Origin: Niallia sp052318935
GTDB lineage: Bacteria > Bacillota > Bacilli > Bacillales > Cytobacillaceae
Reading direction: 5' to 3' (one strand)
NCBI GenBank assembly: GCA_052318935.1
Contig: JBQRKO010000016.1
DNA: 64,000 nucleotides
In this document: piece by piece, positions 50,888 to 60,954 of the stretch
Numbering within the stretch: the stretch's first letter is position 1
How the letters are laid out: the number at the start of each line of letters is the position of its first letter
Made by a program: the position numbers and the translations under genes
The notes under the pieces: model-generated
Told to the model about the DNA's origin: nothing
Databases searched by the model: none
Seen by the model: only the letters and a program-made list of their open reading frames with translations

Positions 50888-52273
50888 TTACATCGGTACA
50901 ATGCCAATTGGATTGATGGCATTTGATTTTGCCGCATTCCATTCGCCCTTATGTAATTCAAAATGTAAATGCTGACCGAAAGATTCACCTGTATTTCCCA
51001 TTAAACCAATCTGTTGACCTTTGTGTACCACTTGTCCTGTACCAACAGCTCTGCTTCCAGATTGTAAATGAGCATAAACAGTTGTATAAACCTGTCCATC
51101 AATGTAATGAGAGACAAAAATAACTTCTCCATAACTGGATGATGTATAAGATCGAATCACGACACCATCTGCAGCTGCCACAACTGGCACCGTACCACTT
51201 GCTGCAATATCAACTCCAGCATGGAATGAACCCCAACGCATTCCTAACCCCGATGAAATATAACCGCTTGCCGGTCTTGTAAAACTGCCAGCTGAAACTG
51301 CAGGTGCTGGTACGGTCTCAGTATAAGAACTTTCCGTGCCGGAGCTAGTGTCGGTGTCGGAAGAAGAACTAGAGTCACTTGTACTATTTGCTTTTGCAGC
51401 AGCTTCTGCCGCTGCCGCCGCCGCTGCTTTTCTCTTTCTTTCTAACTCAGCTTTTCTTGCAAGCTCTGCTCTTCTTGCTGCTTCTGCAATACGTACCTTC
51501 TCGAGCTGAATCGCTTTTTCCATCGCCACTTTTTGATCTGCTAAAATCGCTTCTTCTTCTTCTAATGACAGCATTTCTGCATGAATATGATTTTCTTCTT
51601 TTTTCAGCTTCGCCATTAAATTATCTTTTTCTTTTTTTTGTCCATTTAAACTAGACTTCATGTTCTCTAAGTCACTTAACATTTTTTCAAGTGAACTTAA
51701 CTTTGTTTTTAGTTCTGCTTGTGATTGTTCTAACAGCTTCTTATCCGCTTCTTGTTCTCTTAGAATATCCTGGTCTGCTTCTAAAATAGTAGCAACCGCA
51801 CCCATTCGGTCAATAAAATCACTAAAGCTTTGTGAGCCCATTAGTACATCGATATAACTGACAGCTCCACCTGTTTCTTGATACGATCTGGCTCTATCTT
51901 TTAACAGCTCATTTCGTTTTTCTATTCTTTCTTTTACCTCTTTAATTTGTGCTTCTAATTTTTTAATCTCTGCTTTCGTAGTAGAGACTTGTTCTTTTTT
52001 TTCAATAATTTTCACTTGTGTACTGGAGATAGCGGTATTTAGCCGTGCAATTTCCGCTTTTACATTTGATTGTTGATCTTTGACATCACTAATTTCTTCA
52101 TGTTTATCAGTTAATTTCGTTTCCACATTATTTTGTTTGTTTTCAATCTCTTTTTTCTCTTGATTGAGTTCATTTAAGGAATTCGCAAACGCAATAGTAT
52201 TTGGTGCCTGTGTTACGACGACGCCAATTCCAAGGGTCGCAACAACCGTTAATTTCACGATAGATTTTTTCAA
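50888..52273 (-). CDS. Secreted murein hydrolase with coiled coil and M23 (LytM) domain
   Basis: 461 residues from the TTG at 52273 (AAAGGAG 8 bases upstream). Signal peptide MKKSIVKLTVVATLGIGVVV to about residue 30, a long coiled coil (about 30-280, EnvC/PcsB/CwlO-like), an Ala/Ser-rich linker, and a LytM domain with zinc ligands in HAGVDIA and HLHFE. Because all ligands are present it may cut peptidoglycan itself, unlike activator-only EnvC. It follows ftsX in the same direction; in other bacteria FtsEX controls coiled-coil hydrolases of this design, so it is the likely FtsEX partner here. Confidence 0.88.
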   Translation of the reverse strand: MKKSIVKLTVVATLGIGVVVTQAPNTIAFANSLNELNQEKKEIENKQNNVETKLTDKHEEISDVKDQQSNVKAEIARLNTAISSTQVKIIEKKEQVSTTKAEIKKLEAQIKEVKERIEKRNELLKDRARSYQETGGAVSYIDVLMGSQSFSDFIDRMGAVATILEADQDILREQEADKKLLEQSQAELKTKLSSLEKMLSDLENMKSSLNGQKKEKDNLMAKLKKEENHIHAEMLSLEEEEAILADQKVAMEKAIQLEKVRIAEAARRAELARKAELERKRKAAAAAAAEAAAKANSTSDSSSSSDTDTSSGTESSYTETVPAPAVSAGSFTRPASGYISSGLGMRWGSFHAGVDIAASGTVPVVAAADGVVIRSYTSSSYGEVIFVSHYIDGQVYTTVYAHLQSGSRAVGTGQVVHKGQQIGLMGNTGESFGQHLHFELHKGEWNAAKSNAINPIGIVPM

Positions 52274-52449
52274 GGGTACAGCTCCTTTCCCCACTTCGTT
52301 ACGATTATGTAAAAGTCTATTTACTTTTTATGTATAATCATTTCGCAACATATAAAATATCCCCACATGAGAGACAGAAACTATCATGCGGGGTAAAAAC
52401 CATTGATATATCGTCTTTCTTTTGTATCTATAAAATTAGTTGTTTTAAA

Positions 52450-52589
52450 GACAAAAAGTCCGGGAACCATTGCCGTCCAATCTCTTCGTTGTCGTCTCTA
52501 CAGTCCTTACGTAGCACTCCACTACGTTCCGGGCTTCGTGACTTCTGCGCCTCGACCTTCACAGCTCTGTTTGTCCTAACTTTTTGAAC
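52450..52589. repeat. Second intergenic repeat family, copy 2
   Basis: Bounded by GACAAAAAGTCCGGG and CTAACTTTTTGAAC. It contains CTCTTCGTTG and CCTCGACCTTC as in copy 3 (54911-55053). It fills the gap between ftsX and the hydrolase gene, so it would be in any common transcript. Confidence 0.55.
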
Positions 52590-52591
52590 TT

Positions 52592-53485
52592 CTATATTCT
52601 TAAAAACTTACGAATACTCATAACACTTCCCCAAATTCCGATAACTGCCCCCATAAAAAGAAGCAATATAGAAACTTGATATACAAACGGTGTAAAGTTC
52701 AGTATATCAATAAAGTTTGAAGCTAGTTTCGGTTTTACATATTGATATGCATAATAATAAATGGCCGAGACAGCGGCAATTGGTATAATCGATCCTAATA
52801 CCCCTAACCACATGCCTTCAAGGAAAAATGGCCAGCGAATAAACCAGTTTGTTGCACCTACTAATCTCATAATCTCAATCTCACGCCTTCTTGCAACAAT
52901 CGTAATTTTAATCGTATTAGAGATTAAAAACATCGCAGTAAACAACAAGCCAATAATTAATACAATTCCAACATTCCTACTGACGCTTATCACTTTAAAT
53001 AGTTTTTCAACAGAACCTTGTCCGTATTTTACTTTCGATGCATGGTCAAATCCTTCAATTTCTTCTGCAACCTTGATCGTGTCAGTTGGATTTTTCGTTT
53101 TTATGATAAATACATCGTTTAGTGGGTTATCTTGTTCAAACAGTTTAAATGCGTCTCCATCTTCCCCAAGACTGACAATTAAATTATCTAATTCCTCTTG
53201 CTTTGGAGAAAATTTAACACTTTTGACTTCTGGTATCTGTTTAATCCGATCCCGTAATACATCTTGCTCTTTTTTATTTGCCGCAATATCGATGTGTACA
53301 CGAATTTCCACATTTTCCTCAATGGTTGTCGCAACTTTATTTAAATTCATCATAATAACGAAAAAGACACCGACAAGAATTAAAGTAATGGTTACCGAAC
53401 TTATGGAAGCAAATGTCATCCAGCCATTTCTAAATAAGCTTTTAAAGCTTTCCCTTGCGTGTCTACGAACTGTCCTAACCTTCAT
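52592..53485 (-). CDS. ftsX: Cell-division ABC transporter permease-like protein FtsX
   Basis: Membrane partner of FtsE; the complex relays ATP binding to peptidoglycan hydrolases and, in B. subtilis, affects entry into sporulation. 297 residues from the ATG at 53485 (AGGTGA 8 bases upstream), which overlaps the end of ftsE by 11 bases; starting at 53509 is less likely. Four membrane helices (one near residue 25, three after 160) flank a large extracellular loop. The MacB-like cytosolic motif RRREIEIMRLVGATNWFIRWPF is typical. Confidence 0.95.
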   Translation of the reverse strand: MKVRTVRRHARESFKSLFRNGWMTFASISSVTITLILVGVFFVIMMNLNKVATTIEENVEIRVHIDIAANKKEQDVLRDRIKQIPEVKSVKFSPKQEELDNLIVSLGEDGDAFKLFEQDNPLNDVFIIKTKNPTDTIKVAEEIEGFDHASKVKYGQGSVEKLFKVISVSRNVGIVLIIGLLFTAMFLISNTIKITIVARRREIEIMRLVGATNWFIRWPFFLEGMWLGVLGSIIPIAAVSAIYYYAYQYVKPKLASNFIDILNFTPFVYQVSILLLFMGAVIGIWGSVMSIRKFLRI

Positions 53486-54161
53486 ATCCGTATTCACCTC
53501 GCTGCTCATCCCGAACTATTCTTCCACTTTCAATGGCTATAACACGATGTTTGATTGTATTGACAATATCTTTATTATGTGTGGCCATGATAACGGTTGT
53601 CCCTCTATTATTAATCTCTTCTAATATATTCATAATTTCCCATGTAGTCTCTGGATCCAGATTCCCTGTAGGCTCATCGGCAATCACCAATTTAGGTGAA
53701 TTCACAATCGAACGTGCGATAGACACACGCTGCTGTTCACCACCGGAAAGTTCTGTTGGCAGCATTCTTACTTTATGTTTTAGACCAACAAGACTTAATG
53801 TTTCCATCACACGTTTTTTTATATACTTTGGATTTTCTTCAATAACTTCAAGAGCAAAAGCAACATTTTCATAAACTGTTAAGGTTGGAAGTAGTTTAAA
53901 GTCTTGGAAAACAACCCCCATATTTCTTCGTAACAACGGAACTTTACTTGTTTTTAATTTTGCTAAATTAATCCCATTTATCATAATCGTACCTTGTGTA
54001 GGTTTTTCTTCACGATACATCATTTTTATAAAAGTAGATTTCCCAGCTCCACTCGGGCCTACTACGTAAACAAATTCACCTTGACCTATTTTAACATCCA
54101 ATCCATTAACGGCTATTACACCGTTGGAATATTTCTTTACCACATTTTTCATTTCTATCAT
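53475..54161 (-). CDS. ftsE: Cell-division ATP-binding protein FtsE
   Basis: ABC ATPase of the FtsEX complex. 228 residues with Walker A GPSGAGKST (about 36), Q-loop VFQDFKLL, signature LSGGEQQRVSIAR, Walker B LVIADEPTGNLDP and switch His in MATHN. First gene of ftsE-ftsX, with stop overlapping the ftsX start. The 54162-54530 region upstream is AT-rich; a promoter is expected there but none stands out. Confidence 0.97.
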   Translation of the reverse strand: MIEMKNVVKKYSNGVIAVNGLDVKIGQGEFVYVVGPSGAGKSTFIKMMYREEKPTQGTIMINGINLAKLKTSKVPLLRRNMGVVFQDFKLLPTLTVYENVAFALEVIEENPKYIKKRVMETLSLVGLKHKVRMLPTELSGGEQQRVSIARSIVNSPKLVIADEPTGNLDPETTWEIMNILEEINNRGTTVIMATHNKDIVNTIKHRVIAIESGRIVRDEQRGEYGYEG

Positions 54162-54529
54162 TTATTATCACACCTGATTTTTATTTGTTAGAAACTTTGC
54201 AAAAAAAAACATAATTCGACAAATATTAACCGACTAAAAAAGACAAGCAAAAAAAAAGACAGCTTGCTTTTTCATTACAGAAGTTATTATATCATCATAA
54301 TACGGTAAATTATATGGAAAAAATTATTACAGTTTCTTTTCAAACATATCAAAAAGTACTATTATTAACACAAATTAGTAGCTATATAACTTAAATAGTA
54401 CTACTCATCGACCAAATTCGTCTTTTTTCGTTCTAACTTTCATCAATATAGATATTTTAACCCATTTATTCAGGATAAAAAAGGAAAAAGGAACGTATTT
54501 TTATAAAAAAGTCACATAGAATTTTTCCA

Positions 54530-54578
54530 CAAAAAAAGAAGTCGTTATTCTTTAGGTAATGAATAAAAAATAACGCAC
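54530..54578 (-). terminator. Terminator of cccB
   Basis: GTTATT/AATAAC stem, with A7 on the plus strand (54530-54540) giving the U-tract for the minus transcript. Confidence 0.6.
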
Positions 54579-54586
54579 TCCTTTTT

Positions 54587-54886
54587 TTATTTTTTTTCCG
54601 CTAACCATGCAGCTACTGCCTTTGCATCTTCCCCTTCTAAAACTCCTTTAGGCATCTTCCCTCTTCCTTCGCGGATTATCTTCTCGATATCTTCTTCTGA
54701 AAGCTTGGACCCAATCGTTTCTAATTTTGATCCATTTATATCGCCATGGCAGATAGAACATTTTTGATTAAAGAGTTTTTCTGGGTCGCCTGCTTTAGCA
54801 GAGCTAGAGGATGAATCATCCTTTTTACCGCAGCCAGATAGGACGATTAATATTAGAAATAGGATGGCTATTAGTTTCTTTTTCAT
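54587..54886 (-). CDS. cccB: Lipoprotein cytochrome c551
   Basis: Small electron carrier of the respiratory chain on the outer membrane face. 99 residues from the ATG at 54886 (AAGGAG 9 bases upstream); the ORF extends further upstream but without a ribosome site. Lipobox LIVLSGC (Cys about 19), Ser-rich linker, haem motif CSICH and distal Met in RGKMPKG. Size and position next to ftsE match B. subtilis cccB. Confidence 0.92.
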   Translation of the reverse strand: MKKKLIAILFLILIVLSGCGKKDDSSSSSAKAGDPEKLFNQKCSICHGDINGSKLETIGSKLSEEDIEKIIREGRGKMPKGVLEGEDAKAVAAWLAEKK

Positions 54887-54910
54887 CCTGCTCAACTCCT
54901 TTTTGAGGAT

Positions 54911-55053
54911 ATTCAAAAAGCTACCAAATGATAAGCGGCGAATCTCTTCGTTGGCTTGCTTTTCCGCTACTCACGTATTTAATTGTATACGTTCTGTTGC
55001 TCAAAGCTACGCCGCCTCGACCTTCTTGCTTCTAAATCGGTACCTTTTTGAAC
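54911..55053. repeat. Second intergenic repeat family, copy 3
   Basis: Outer arms ATTCAAAAAGCTACC and GGTACCTTTTTGAAC are near-perfect inverted repeats, about 143 bp apart end to end. The interior (CTCTTCGTTGGC, CGCCTCGACCTTC) resembles copy 2. It lies between cccB and the YitT gene. Confidence 0.6.
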
Positions 55054-55182
55054 ACGTACATTAAGAGCAAATCATAACTTTATTATACCAATTCTATTTT
55101 CATCCCGCATTAATAAGTAGGGAAAAAATACCTTATAAGCTTACGAAGAGCAAAGAAGGTGAAGAAAGCTATTGTTAAATAT

Positions 55183-55995
55183 TTATTTAAAACCCTTCCC
55201 TAGCACTTCTGATGCATCCATCACAATTACAAATGCCGAAGAATCAATAGACTGCACAAGAACTTTCAGCTTAGTAAACTGCGATTGATGTACGACACAT
55301 AAAAGGATTGGCCGTTCATAATCTGTATAGCCGCCATGTGCTGTAAGCCTCGTGACCCCTCTATCCATTTTTGTTAATATTTGTTCTCTTACTTCTTCTT
55401 GTTTTTCCGTGATAATAAGTGCCATTTTGGAGCTTCCGATGCCAATTTGTACAAGGTCGATTGTTTTACTTGTGACAAATAAGGCAATAAGCGCATATAA
55501 TCCTTGTTCAATATTAAAAACAATCGCAGCAGATATAACAATTAACCCGTCAATCATCGCAACACATTTTCCTAAAGACATTCCGGTATATTTATTAATC
55601 AGCTGTGCAGCTAAATCTGTTCCACCTGTAGAAGCCTTCCCTTTAAAAACAATGCCTATACCAAGCCCTACCCCAATACCGCCATATATTGACGCTAATA
55701 AAGGCTCGTTCGTCCAAGGCTCAATATCTTTTGACAAAAACACAACAAATGGCAGAAATATAGTTCCGACTAATGTTTTTGCTCCAAATTTCTTCCCTAA
55801 TAAAATAACGCCAGCAATAAATAATGGAATATTAAATGCCCATTGCACAAAGGCCGGCTCCCATTGAAATAATTCATCTGTTATTGTACTAATCCCACTT
55901 ACTCCACCAGATGCAATATGGTTTGGCAGTAAAAATAAATTAAACGTTAACGCGACAATCGCTGCCCCGATTAACACGTAAATATACTCACGCAC
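55183..55995 (-). CDS. YitT-family membrane protein (YvjA-like)
   Basis: 270 residues: five or six membrane helices (DUF161; GGVSGISTI and KGKASTGGTDLAAQLIN signatures) and a C-terminal cytosolic DUF2179 domain (about 200-265). Family function is unknown. It starts with GTG, with AAGAGGTG upstream. The location between prfB and cccB is that of yvjA in related genomes. Confidence 0.9.
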   Translation of the reverse strand: MREYIYVLIGAAIVALTFNLFLLPNHIASGGVSGISTITDELFQWEPAFVQWAFNIPLFIAGVILLGKKFGAKTLVGTIFLPFVVFLSKDIEPWTNEPLLASIYGGIGVGLGIGIVFKGKASTGGTDLAAQLINKYTGMSLGKCVAMIDGLIVISAAIVFNIEQGLYALIALFVTSKTIDLVQIGIGSSKMALIITEKQEEVREQILTKMDRGVTRLTAHGGYTDYERPILLCVVHQSQFTKLKVLVQSIDSSAFVIVMDASEVLGKGFK

Positions 55996-56219
55996 GAAAC
56001 GACACCTCTTTAAAATTTTGTCTATTTCTGTCTCAACTATTTTTCATCAAAATACGACAGATTTCTTCTCATTATTTTTTCCCAAGCAGAGAGTATATCA
56101 TCCATTTGGAGAGGTGTAAACCGCGTTAGATTAGCGTGTTAAAGGGGTGAAATATAGATTTATTTTGTTTTGCACGAGAAAAAACCACCACAATTTTGTG
56201 ATGGCTTCTTCGTACAATA

Positions 56220-57330
56220 TTATTCACTAATACTCAGTTTCGAACGAAGATACGCGTTAATAAATACATCTAAGTCTCCATCCATTACCGACTGGGTATT
56301 CCCTACTTCTGTGTTTGTGCGATGGTCTTTCACAAGGGAATATGGGTGGAATACGTAAGAACGGATTTGGCTTCCCCAGCCTATTTCTTTTTGCTCTCCG
56401 CGAATTTCTGCTAATTTTTCTTCTTGCTCTTCAATTTTCTTTTGGTAGAGCTTTGCTTTTAACATTTTCATAGCTGTTTCTCTGTTTTTAATTTGCGAAC
56501 GTTCTGTTTGGCAGGAAACGACCACACCAGTTGGGATATGGGTAATCCGCACCGCAGAATCGGTCGTATTGATATGCTGTCCACCTGCACCACTTGCACG
56601 GTACGTATCAATTTTCAAATCTTCCGTGCGGACTTCAATTTCAATTTCATCATTAAATTCCGGCATTATTTCACAAGAAACAAAGCTCGTATGTCTGCGC
56701 CCTGACGAATCAAATGGAGAAATGCGCACAAGACGATGGACGCCTTTTTCTGCTTTTAAATAGCCGAAAGCGTTATGACCTTTAATCGCTAATGTAACAC
56801 TTTTAATCCCTGCTTCATCACCAGGCAAATAATCTAATGTTTCCACTTTAAAGCCCTTTTTCTCCGCCCATCTTGTATACATTCGAAGCAGCATGCTTCC
56901 CCAGTCTTGAGATTCCGTTCCGCCAGCACCTGGATGCAGCTCTAAGATGGCATTATTTTTATCATAAGGTTCACTTAACAGTAAATTAAGTTCAAATTCG
57001 CTTAATCGCTTCACTAACTGTGTAAGCTCGCCTTCTAATTCTTCTCTTAAATCTGCATCATCTTCTTCTTTCACTAACTCATATGTTAATTCTAGGTTTT
57101 CATATGTTTCAAAAAGATCATGAAATTCATGTACTTGATCCTTCAATGCATTGCTTTCTGAAATAACGGTCTGTGCAGCCTGCTGATCATTCCAAAACTC
57201 TGGCTGCAGCATTTCATCTTCCAGCTCAGCAATACGCGCCTCTTTGTTATCTAAGTCAAAGAGACCCCCTAAAGTTTTCTAGTGTTACCTCTATCTTTTC
57301 TAACTCATTACGAATATCTGCTAATTCCAT
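56220..57330 (-). CDS. prfB: Peptide chain release factor 2, with programmed +1 frameshift
   Basis: Recognises UGA and UAA stop codons; the SPF-type tripeptide (here in RISPFDSSGRRH-like and SPF region) and the GGQ motif (ASGAGGQHINTTDSAVR) are present. Translation begins at the ATG at 57330 (MELADIRNELEKIEVT...), reads 24 codons to a UGA at 57256-57258, and then must shift +1 to continue, giving about 369 residues, the normal length. AGGGGG followed by CTTTGAC is the conserved RF2 shift signal, so low RF2 raises its own synthesis. The long ORF alone (56220-57212) lacks the true N-terminus. Confidence 0.96.
57254..57270 (-). promoter_or_regulatory. RF2 programmed frameshift site
   Basis: On the minus strand AGGGGGTCTCTTTGAC: an internal Shine-Dalgarno-like AGGGGG, then CTT followed by the in-frame stop TGA and C. 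This is the canonical prfB autoregulatory signal. Confidence 0.95.
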
Positions 57331-57558
57331 TAATCTGTCACCCTTTGTTTAAATATAGTTCAATTATCGTTTTAAAATTGCTACCTTCTTGTATTATATG
57401 GCTTTTTGCAAAAAAAAGCATGTATTGCTGTGAAGTTTTGATTTTCTGTTACTTAGTAAAGGGATTTTGCTAATAACATGTATAGTTTCCACTTCACAAA
57501 AGCTAGCTTGTTTTCTAGAAATAATAATAGCCACTTTCGCAAAATACTCCACACCAAA

Positions 57559-57594
57559 GAAAAACCTGCCTCTTATTTAATTAAGAGACAGGCT
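57559..57594 (-). terminator. Terminator of secA
   Basis: CCTGCCTCTTA pairs with TAAGAGACAGG (one mismatch), with A4-5 on the plus strand making the U-tract for the minus transcript. Confidence 0.75.
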
Positions 57595-57606
57595 TCCTTT
57601 CAACTA

Positions 57607-60123
57607 TTAAACGTTACTGCCGCAGCAGTTTTTATATTTTTTGCCGCTGCCGCAGAAGCAAGGCGCATTTCTGCCAACATCTAACTTTTTCGTTGCTGGT
57701 CTTCTCTTCGGTTTCTTTTCGCCATCTTCTTTTGGATTAACAGCTTGCCCTTTGATTACTTCTTCCCTCTCCAAGTTGTTGCGAATTTCTGCCTTCATAA
57801 TATATTTCGCCACATCTTCTTCAATGGAAATAACCATTTGTTCAAACATTGCATATCCTTCTCCTTGATATTCACGGAGCGGATCAATTTGACCATATGC
57901 TCGTAAATGAATTCCTTGACGAAGTTGATCCATTGCATCAATATGGTCAATCCATTTGCTGTCAACAGCACGAAGCACAATCACTTTTTCAAATTCGCGC
58001 ATTTGCTCAGATGCTAATTGTTCTTCTTTTTCATCATAATTTTTGATCACTTTATCAAAAATCATATCTACAATTTCATCGCCGTCTTTGCCGCGAATTT
58101 CACTTAATTGCAGCTCGCCTTCATGAAGAAGGTTACCATTTGCATAGTCAATAATGGCTTGCAGGTTCCATACTTCTTGGTCTTCATGATCTGGTGTATG
58201 TGCTAATACATTGCGCTCTAAAGATGATTTAATCATGCCTTCCACAATGGAGCGTAAGTTTTCAGCAGTCAACACTTCATTACGCTGCTTATAAATAATT
58301 TCTCGTTGTTGACGGAGCACATCATCATATTGCAACAGCTGTTTCCGTGAATCAAAGTTATTACCTTCGACACGTTTTTGCGCGGATTCTACTGCACGAG
58401 AAACCATTTTGCTTTGAATAGGCTGCGAATCATCCATGCCTAGTCGTGCCATCATGTTTTTCATATTGTCAGAACCGAATCTGCGCATTAACTCATCTTC
58501 CATAGAAAGGTAGAATTGTGTCACCCCAGGGTCTCCTTGACGTCCGGAACGTCCGCGAAGCTGATTATCAATACGTCTGCTTTCATGACGCTCTGTACCA
58601 ATAACTGCTAAACCACCAAGGTCTTTAATGCCTTCTCCTAATTTAATATCGGTACCACGACCAGCCATATTCGTTGCAATCGTGACAGCACCTTTTTCAC
58701 CAGCATTGGCAATAATTTCTGCTTCTCTTTCATGGTTTTTCGCGTTTAACACATTATGCGGAATCCCTTTGTTTGAAAGATATTTCGAAATAATTTCAGA
58801 AGTTTCGATCGCAACCGTACCAACAAGAACTGGCTGTCCTTTTTTATAACGTTCTGCGATATCTTCAACAACTGCTCTAAACTTGCCATCCATGCTAGCG
58901 TAAATTAAATCAGCACGGTCATCACGAGCGATTTCTCTGTTTGTTGGAATAACAACAACATTCATATTGTAAATATTACGGAATTCCTCTTCTTCCGTTT
59001 TTGCCGTACCAGTCATCCCGGAAAGTTTTTCATACATACGGAAGTAGTTCTGGAATGTAATCGTTGCAAGCGTCATGCTCTCATTTTGAATTTCCAAGTT
59101 TTCTTTCGCTTCAATAGCCTGATGCAGCCCATCACTGTAGCGGCGTCCTTTCATTAGACGACCTGTAAATTGGTCAACAATCACAATTTCTCCGTCCTGT
59201 ACAACATAATCTACATCATTATGCATGCTGGCATGCGCTTTTAACGCTTGGGAAATATGATGGTTAATCGCTACATTGGAAACATCAAACAAGTTCTCAA
59301 TTTGGAAAACACGTTCTGCTTTCGACATTCCTTCTTCTGTCAGCTGAACCCCTTTTGTTTTTTCATCATAAATATAATCTTTTTCTACTTTTAAGCTGCT
59401 TACAAATGTATTGGCACGCACATATAATTGCGTTGATTTTTGTGCAGATCCAGAAATAATCAATGGTGTGCGGGCCTCATCGATTAAAATAGAATCGACC
59501 TCATCGATAACCGCAAAAAAGAGCGGTCTTTGCACTTTTTGCTCATTATAAAGAACCATATTATCACGCAGGTAATCAAAGCCTAATTCATTATTCGTAC
59601 TATACGTAATATCCGCACTGTAGGCTTCTTGTTTTTCCTCTTTTGATAAAGAGTTTAAATTCAAGCCAACGGTCAATCCAAGAAATGTATATAATTGACC
59701 CATTTCTGCAGCATCACGAGTAGCAAGATATTCATTGACTGTTACAACATGTACACCTTTTCCAGAAAGTGCATTCAAATAAACTGGCATCGTAGCAGTT
59801 AACGTTTTCCCTTCCCCTGTTTTCATTTCAGAAATATTTCCTTCATGAAGGGAAGCACCACCCATTAACTGAACAGGGTATGGGTATAGACCAAGAACAC
59901 GCTTAGCACCTTCACGTACAACAGCAAAAGCTTCGACAAGCAAATCGTCTAATGTTTCCCCTTTTTGATAGCGCTCTTTAAACTCCTCTGTTTTAGCTTT
60001 TAATTGCTCATCCGATAATGCCGCAGTCTCATCTGCAAGCAATTCCACCTTATCTGCAATTTTTGTTAGTTTTTTCAAATCGCGCTTATTTTGATCAAAC
60101 ACTTTATTTAAAATTCCAAGCAT
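57607..60123 (-). CDS. secA: Preprotein translocase ATPase SecA
   Basis: Motor of the Sec secretion pathway. 838 residues with the DEAD motor (Walker A GEGKTLTATMP about 102; DEVDSILIDEARTPLIISG), preprotein cross-linking domain, second motor domain (GRGTDIKLGEG, RQLRGRSGRQGDPG-like), and a C-terminal zinc module CFCGSGKKYKNCCG that binds SecB or phospholipid in other bacteria. It is downstream of hpf and upstream of prfB, the standard Bacillus order. Confidence 0.98.
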   Translation of the reverse strand: MLGILNKVFDQNKRDLKKLTKIADKVELLADETAALSDEQLKAKTEEFKERYQKGETLDDLLVEAFAVVREGAKRVLGLYPYPVQLMGGASLHEGNISEMKTGEGKTLTATMPVYLNALSGKGVHVVTVNEYLATRDAAEMGQLYTFLGLTVGLNLNSLSKEEKQEAYSADITYSTNNELGFDYLRDNMVLYNEQKVQRPLFFAVIDEVDSILIDEARTPLIISGSAQKSTQLYVRANTFVSSLKVEKDYIYDEKTKGVQLTEEGMSKAERVFQIENLFDVSNVAINHHISQALKAHASMHNDVDYVVQDGEIVIVDQFTGRLMKGRRYSDGLHQAIEAKENLEIQNESMTLATITFQNYFRMYEKLSGMTGTAKTEEEEFRNIYNMNVVVIPTNREIARDDRADLIYASMDGKFRAVVEDIAERYKKGQPVLVGTVAIETSEIISKYLSNKGIPHNVLNAKNHEREAEIIANAGEKGAVTIATNMAGRGTDIKLGEGIKDLGGLAVIGTERHESRRIDNQLRGRSGRQGDPGVTQFYLSMEDELMRRFGSDNMKNMMARLGMDDSQPIQSKMVSRAVESAQKRVEGNNFDSRKQLLQYDDVLRQQREIIYKQRNEVLTAENLRSIVEGMIKSSLERNVLAHTPDHEDQEVWNLQAIIDYANGNLLHEGELQLSEIRGKDGDEIVDMIFDKVIKNYDEKEEQLASEQMREFEKVIVLRAVDSKWIDHIDAMDQLRQGIHLRAYGQIDPLREYQGEGYAMFEQMVISIEEDVAKYIMKAEIRNNLEREEVIKGQAVNPKEDGEKKPKRRPATKKLDVGRNAPCFCGSGKKYKNCCGSNV

Positions 60124-60360
60124 TAAAAAACGCTCCTTTGTGTATATGTTTATATCGACCGTTTACACGTTAAAAAACGAATCACAGTCTTATTAGTATA
60201 GTTATAATACATTAAGATCAGATGAAAAATCTTTGTAGCTTTTGTTAATTTGCTACTATACTATTTCAAAAAATCATGGTAATTTTCCACCTGTAAACTT
60301 CTTTATCTTATTTATCTTACCATTTTCATACTTGAGTGACAACTTATGTACTGACACCGC

Positions 60361-60392
60361 AAAAAATCGCAAGGCTCAGCGCCTTGCGATTT
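60361..60392 (-). terminator. Terminator of hpf
   Basis: AAATCGCAAGGC/GCCTTGCGATTT, 12-bp perfect stem with a TCAGC loop and A6 at the plus-strand left (U-tract on the minus). Confidence 0.85.
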
Positions 60393-60399
60393 GCTGTTA

Positions 60400-60954
60400 T
60401 TATAATGCTTCAATCAAACCATATTTACCGTCTTTTCTTTTATAGACGATATTAGTTGTATTTGTTTCTGCATCTGTGTAAACAAAGAAACTATGTCCAA
60501 GCAGATCCATTTGCAAGATTGCTTCTTCGCTATCCATCGGCTTTAAATTAAACCGTTTTTGACGAACAATTTCAAAATCTTTTTCATTCTCTTCTACCTC
60601 AGCAGAAGCAGCGACTTCAAATGTACCAAACAGTTCTTTCACTGTGCCTTTTTCGCGGAATTTGCGGTTTACTTTCGTTTTATGTTTTTTTATTTGACGT
60701 TCTAATTTATCAACTATTAAATCAACGGCTGCATACATATCTTCATGGTCTTCCTCCGCACGCAACACCAATTGGCTCATCGGAATAGTCACTTCCACTT
60801 TTGATGTTTTATCATTGTACGTTTTTAAATTGACATTCACATTCGCATCTGGTGTTTCGGAAAAATAACGCTCTAATTTAGAAATTTTCTTTTCTACATA
60901 TTCTCGTATTGCTGGAGTTACCTCAATGTTTTCTCCTCTAATGTTGAAGTTCAT
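60400..60954 (-). CDS. hpf: Long-form ribosome hibernation promoting factor
   Basis: Binds the decoding centre of idle ribosomes and, through its C-terminal domain, links two 70S ribosomes into 100S dimers. 184 residues: N-terminal HPF/RaiA domain (about 1-100, MNFNIRGENIEVTPAIREYVEKKI) and C-terminal dimerisation domain (about 125-182; VRQKRFNLKPMDSEEAILQMDLLGHSFFVYTDAE). Equivalent to B. subtilis YvyD. Stress or stationary-phase control is known for the family; I could not identify the promoter with confidence. Confidence 0.95.
   Translation of the reverse strand: MNFNIRGENIEVTPAIREYVEKKISKLERYFSETPDANVNVNLKTYNDKTSKVEVTIPMSQLVLRAEEDHEDMYAAVDLIVDKLERQIKKHKTKVNRKFREKGTVKELFGTFEVAASAEVEENEKDFEIVRQKRFNLKPMDSEEAILQMDLLGHSFFVYTDAETNTTNIVYKRKDGKYGLIEAL

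Noticed and set aside
56220..57212. prfB starting at the internal ATG at 57212
   Set aside because: The canonical frameshift signal and an upstream 24-codon frame show that translation starts at 57330.
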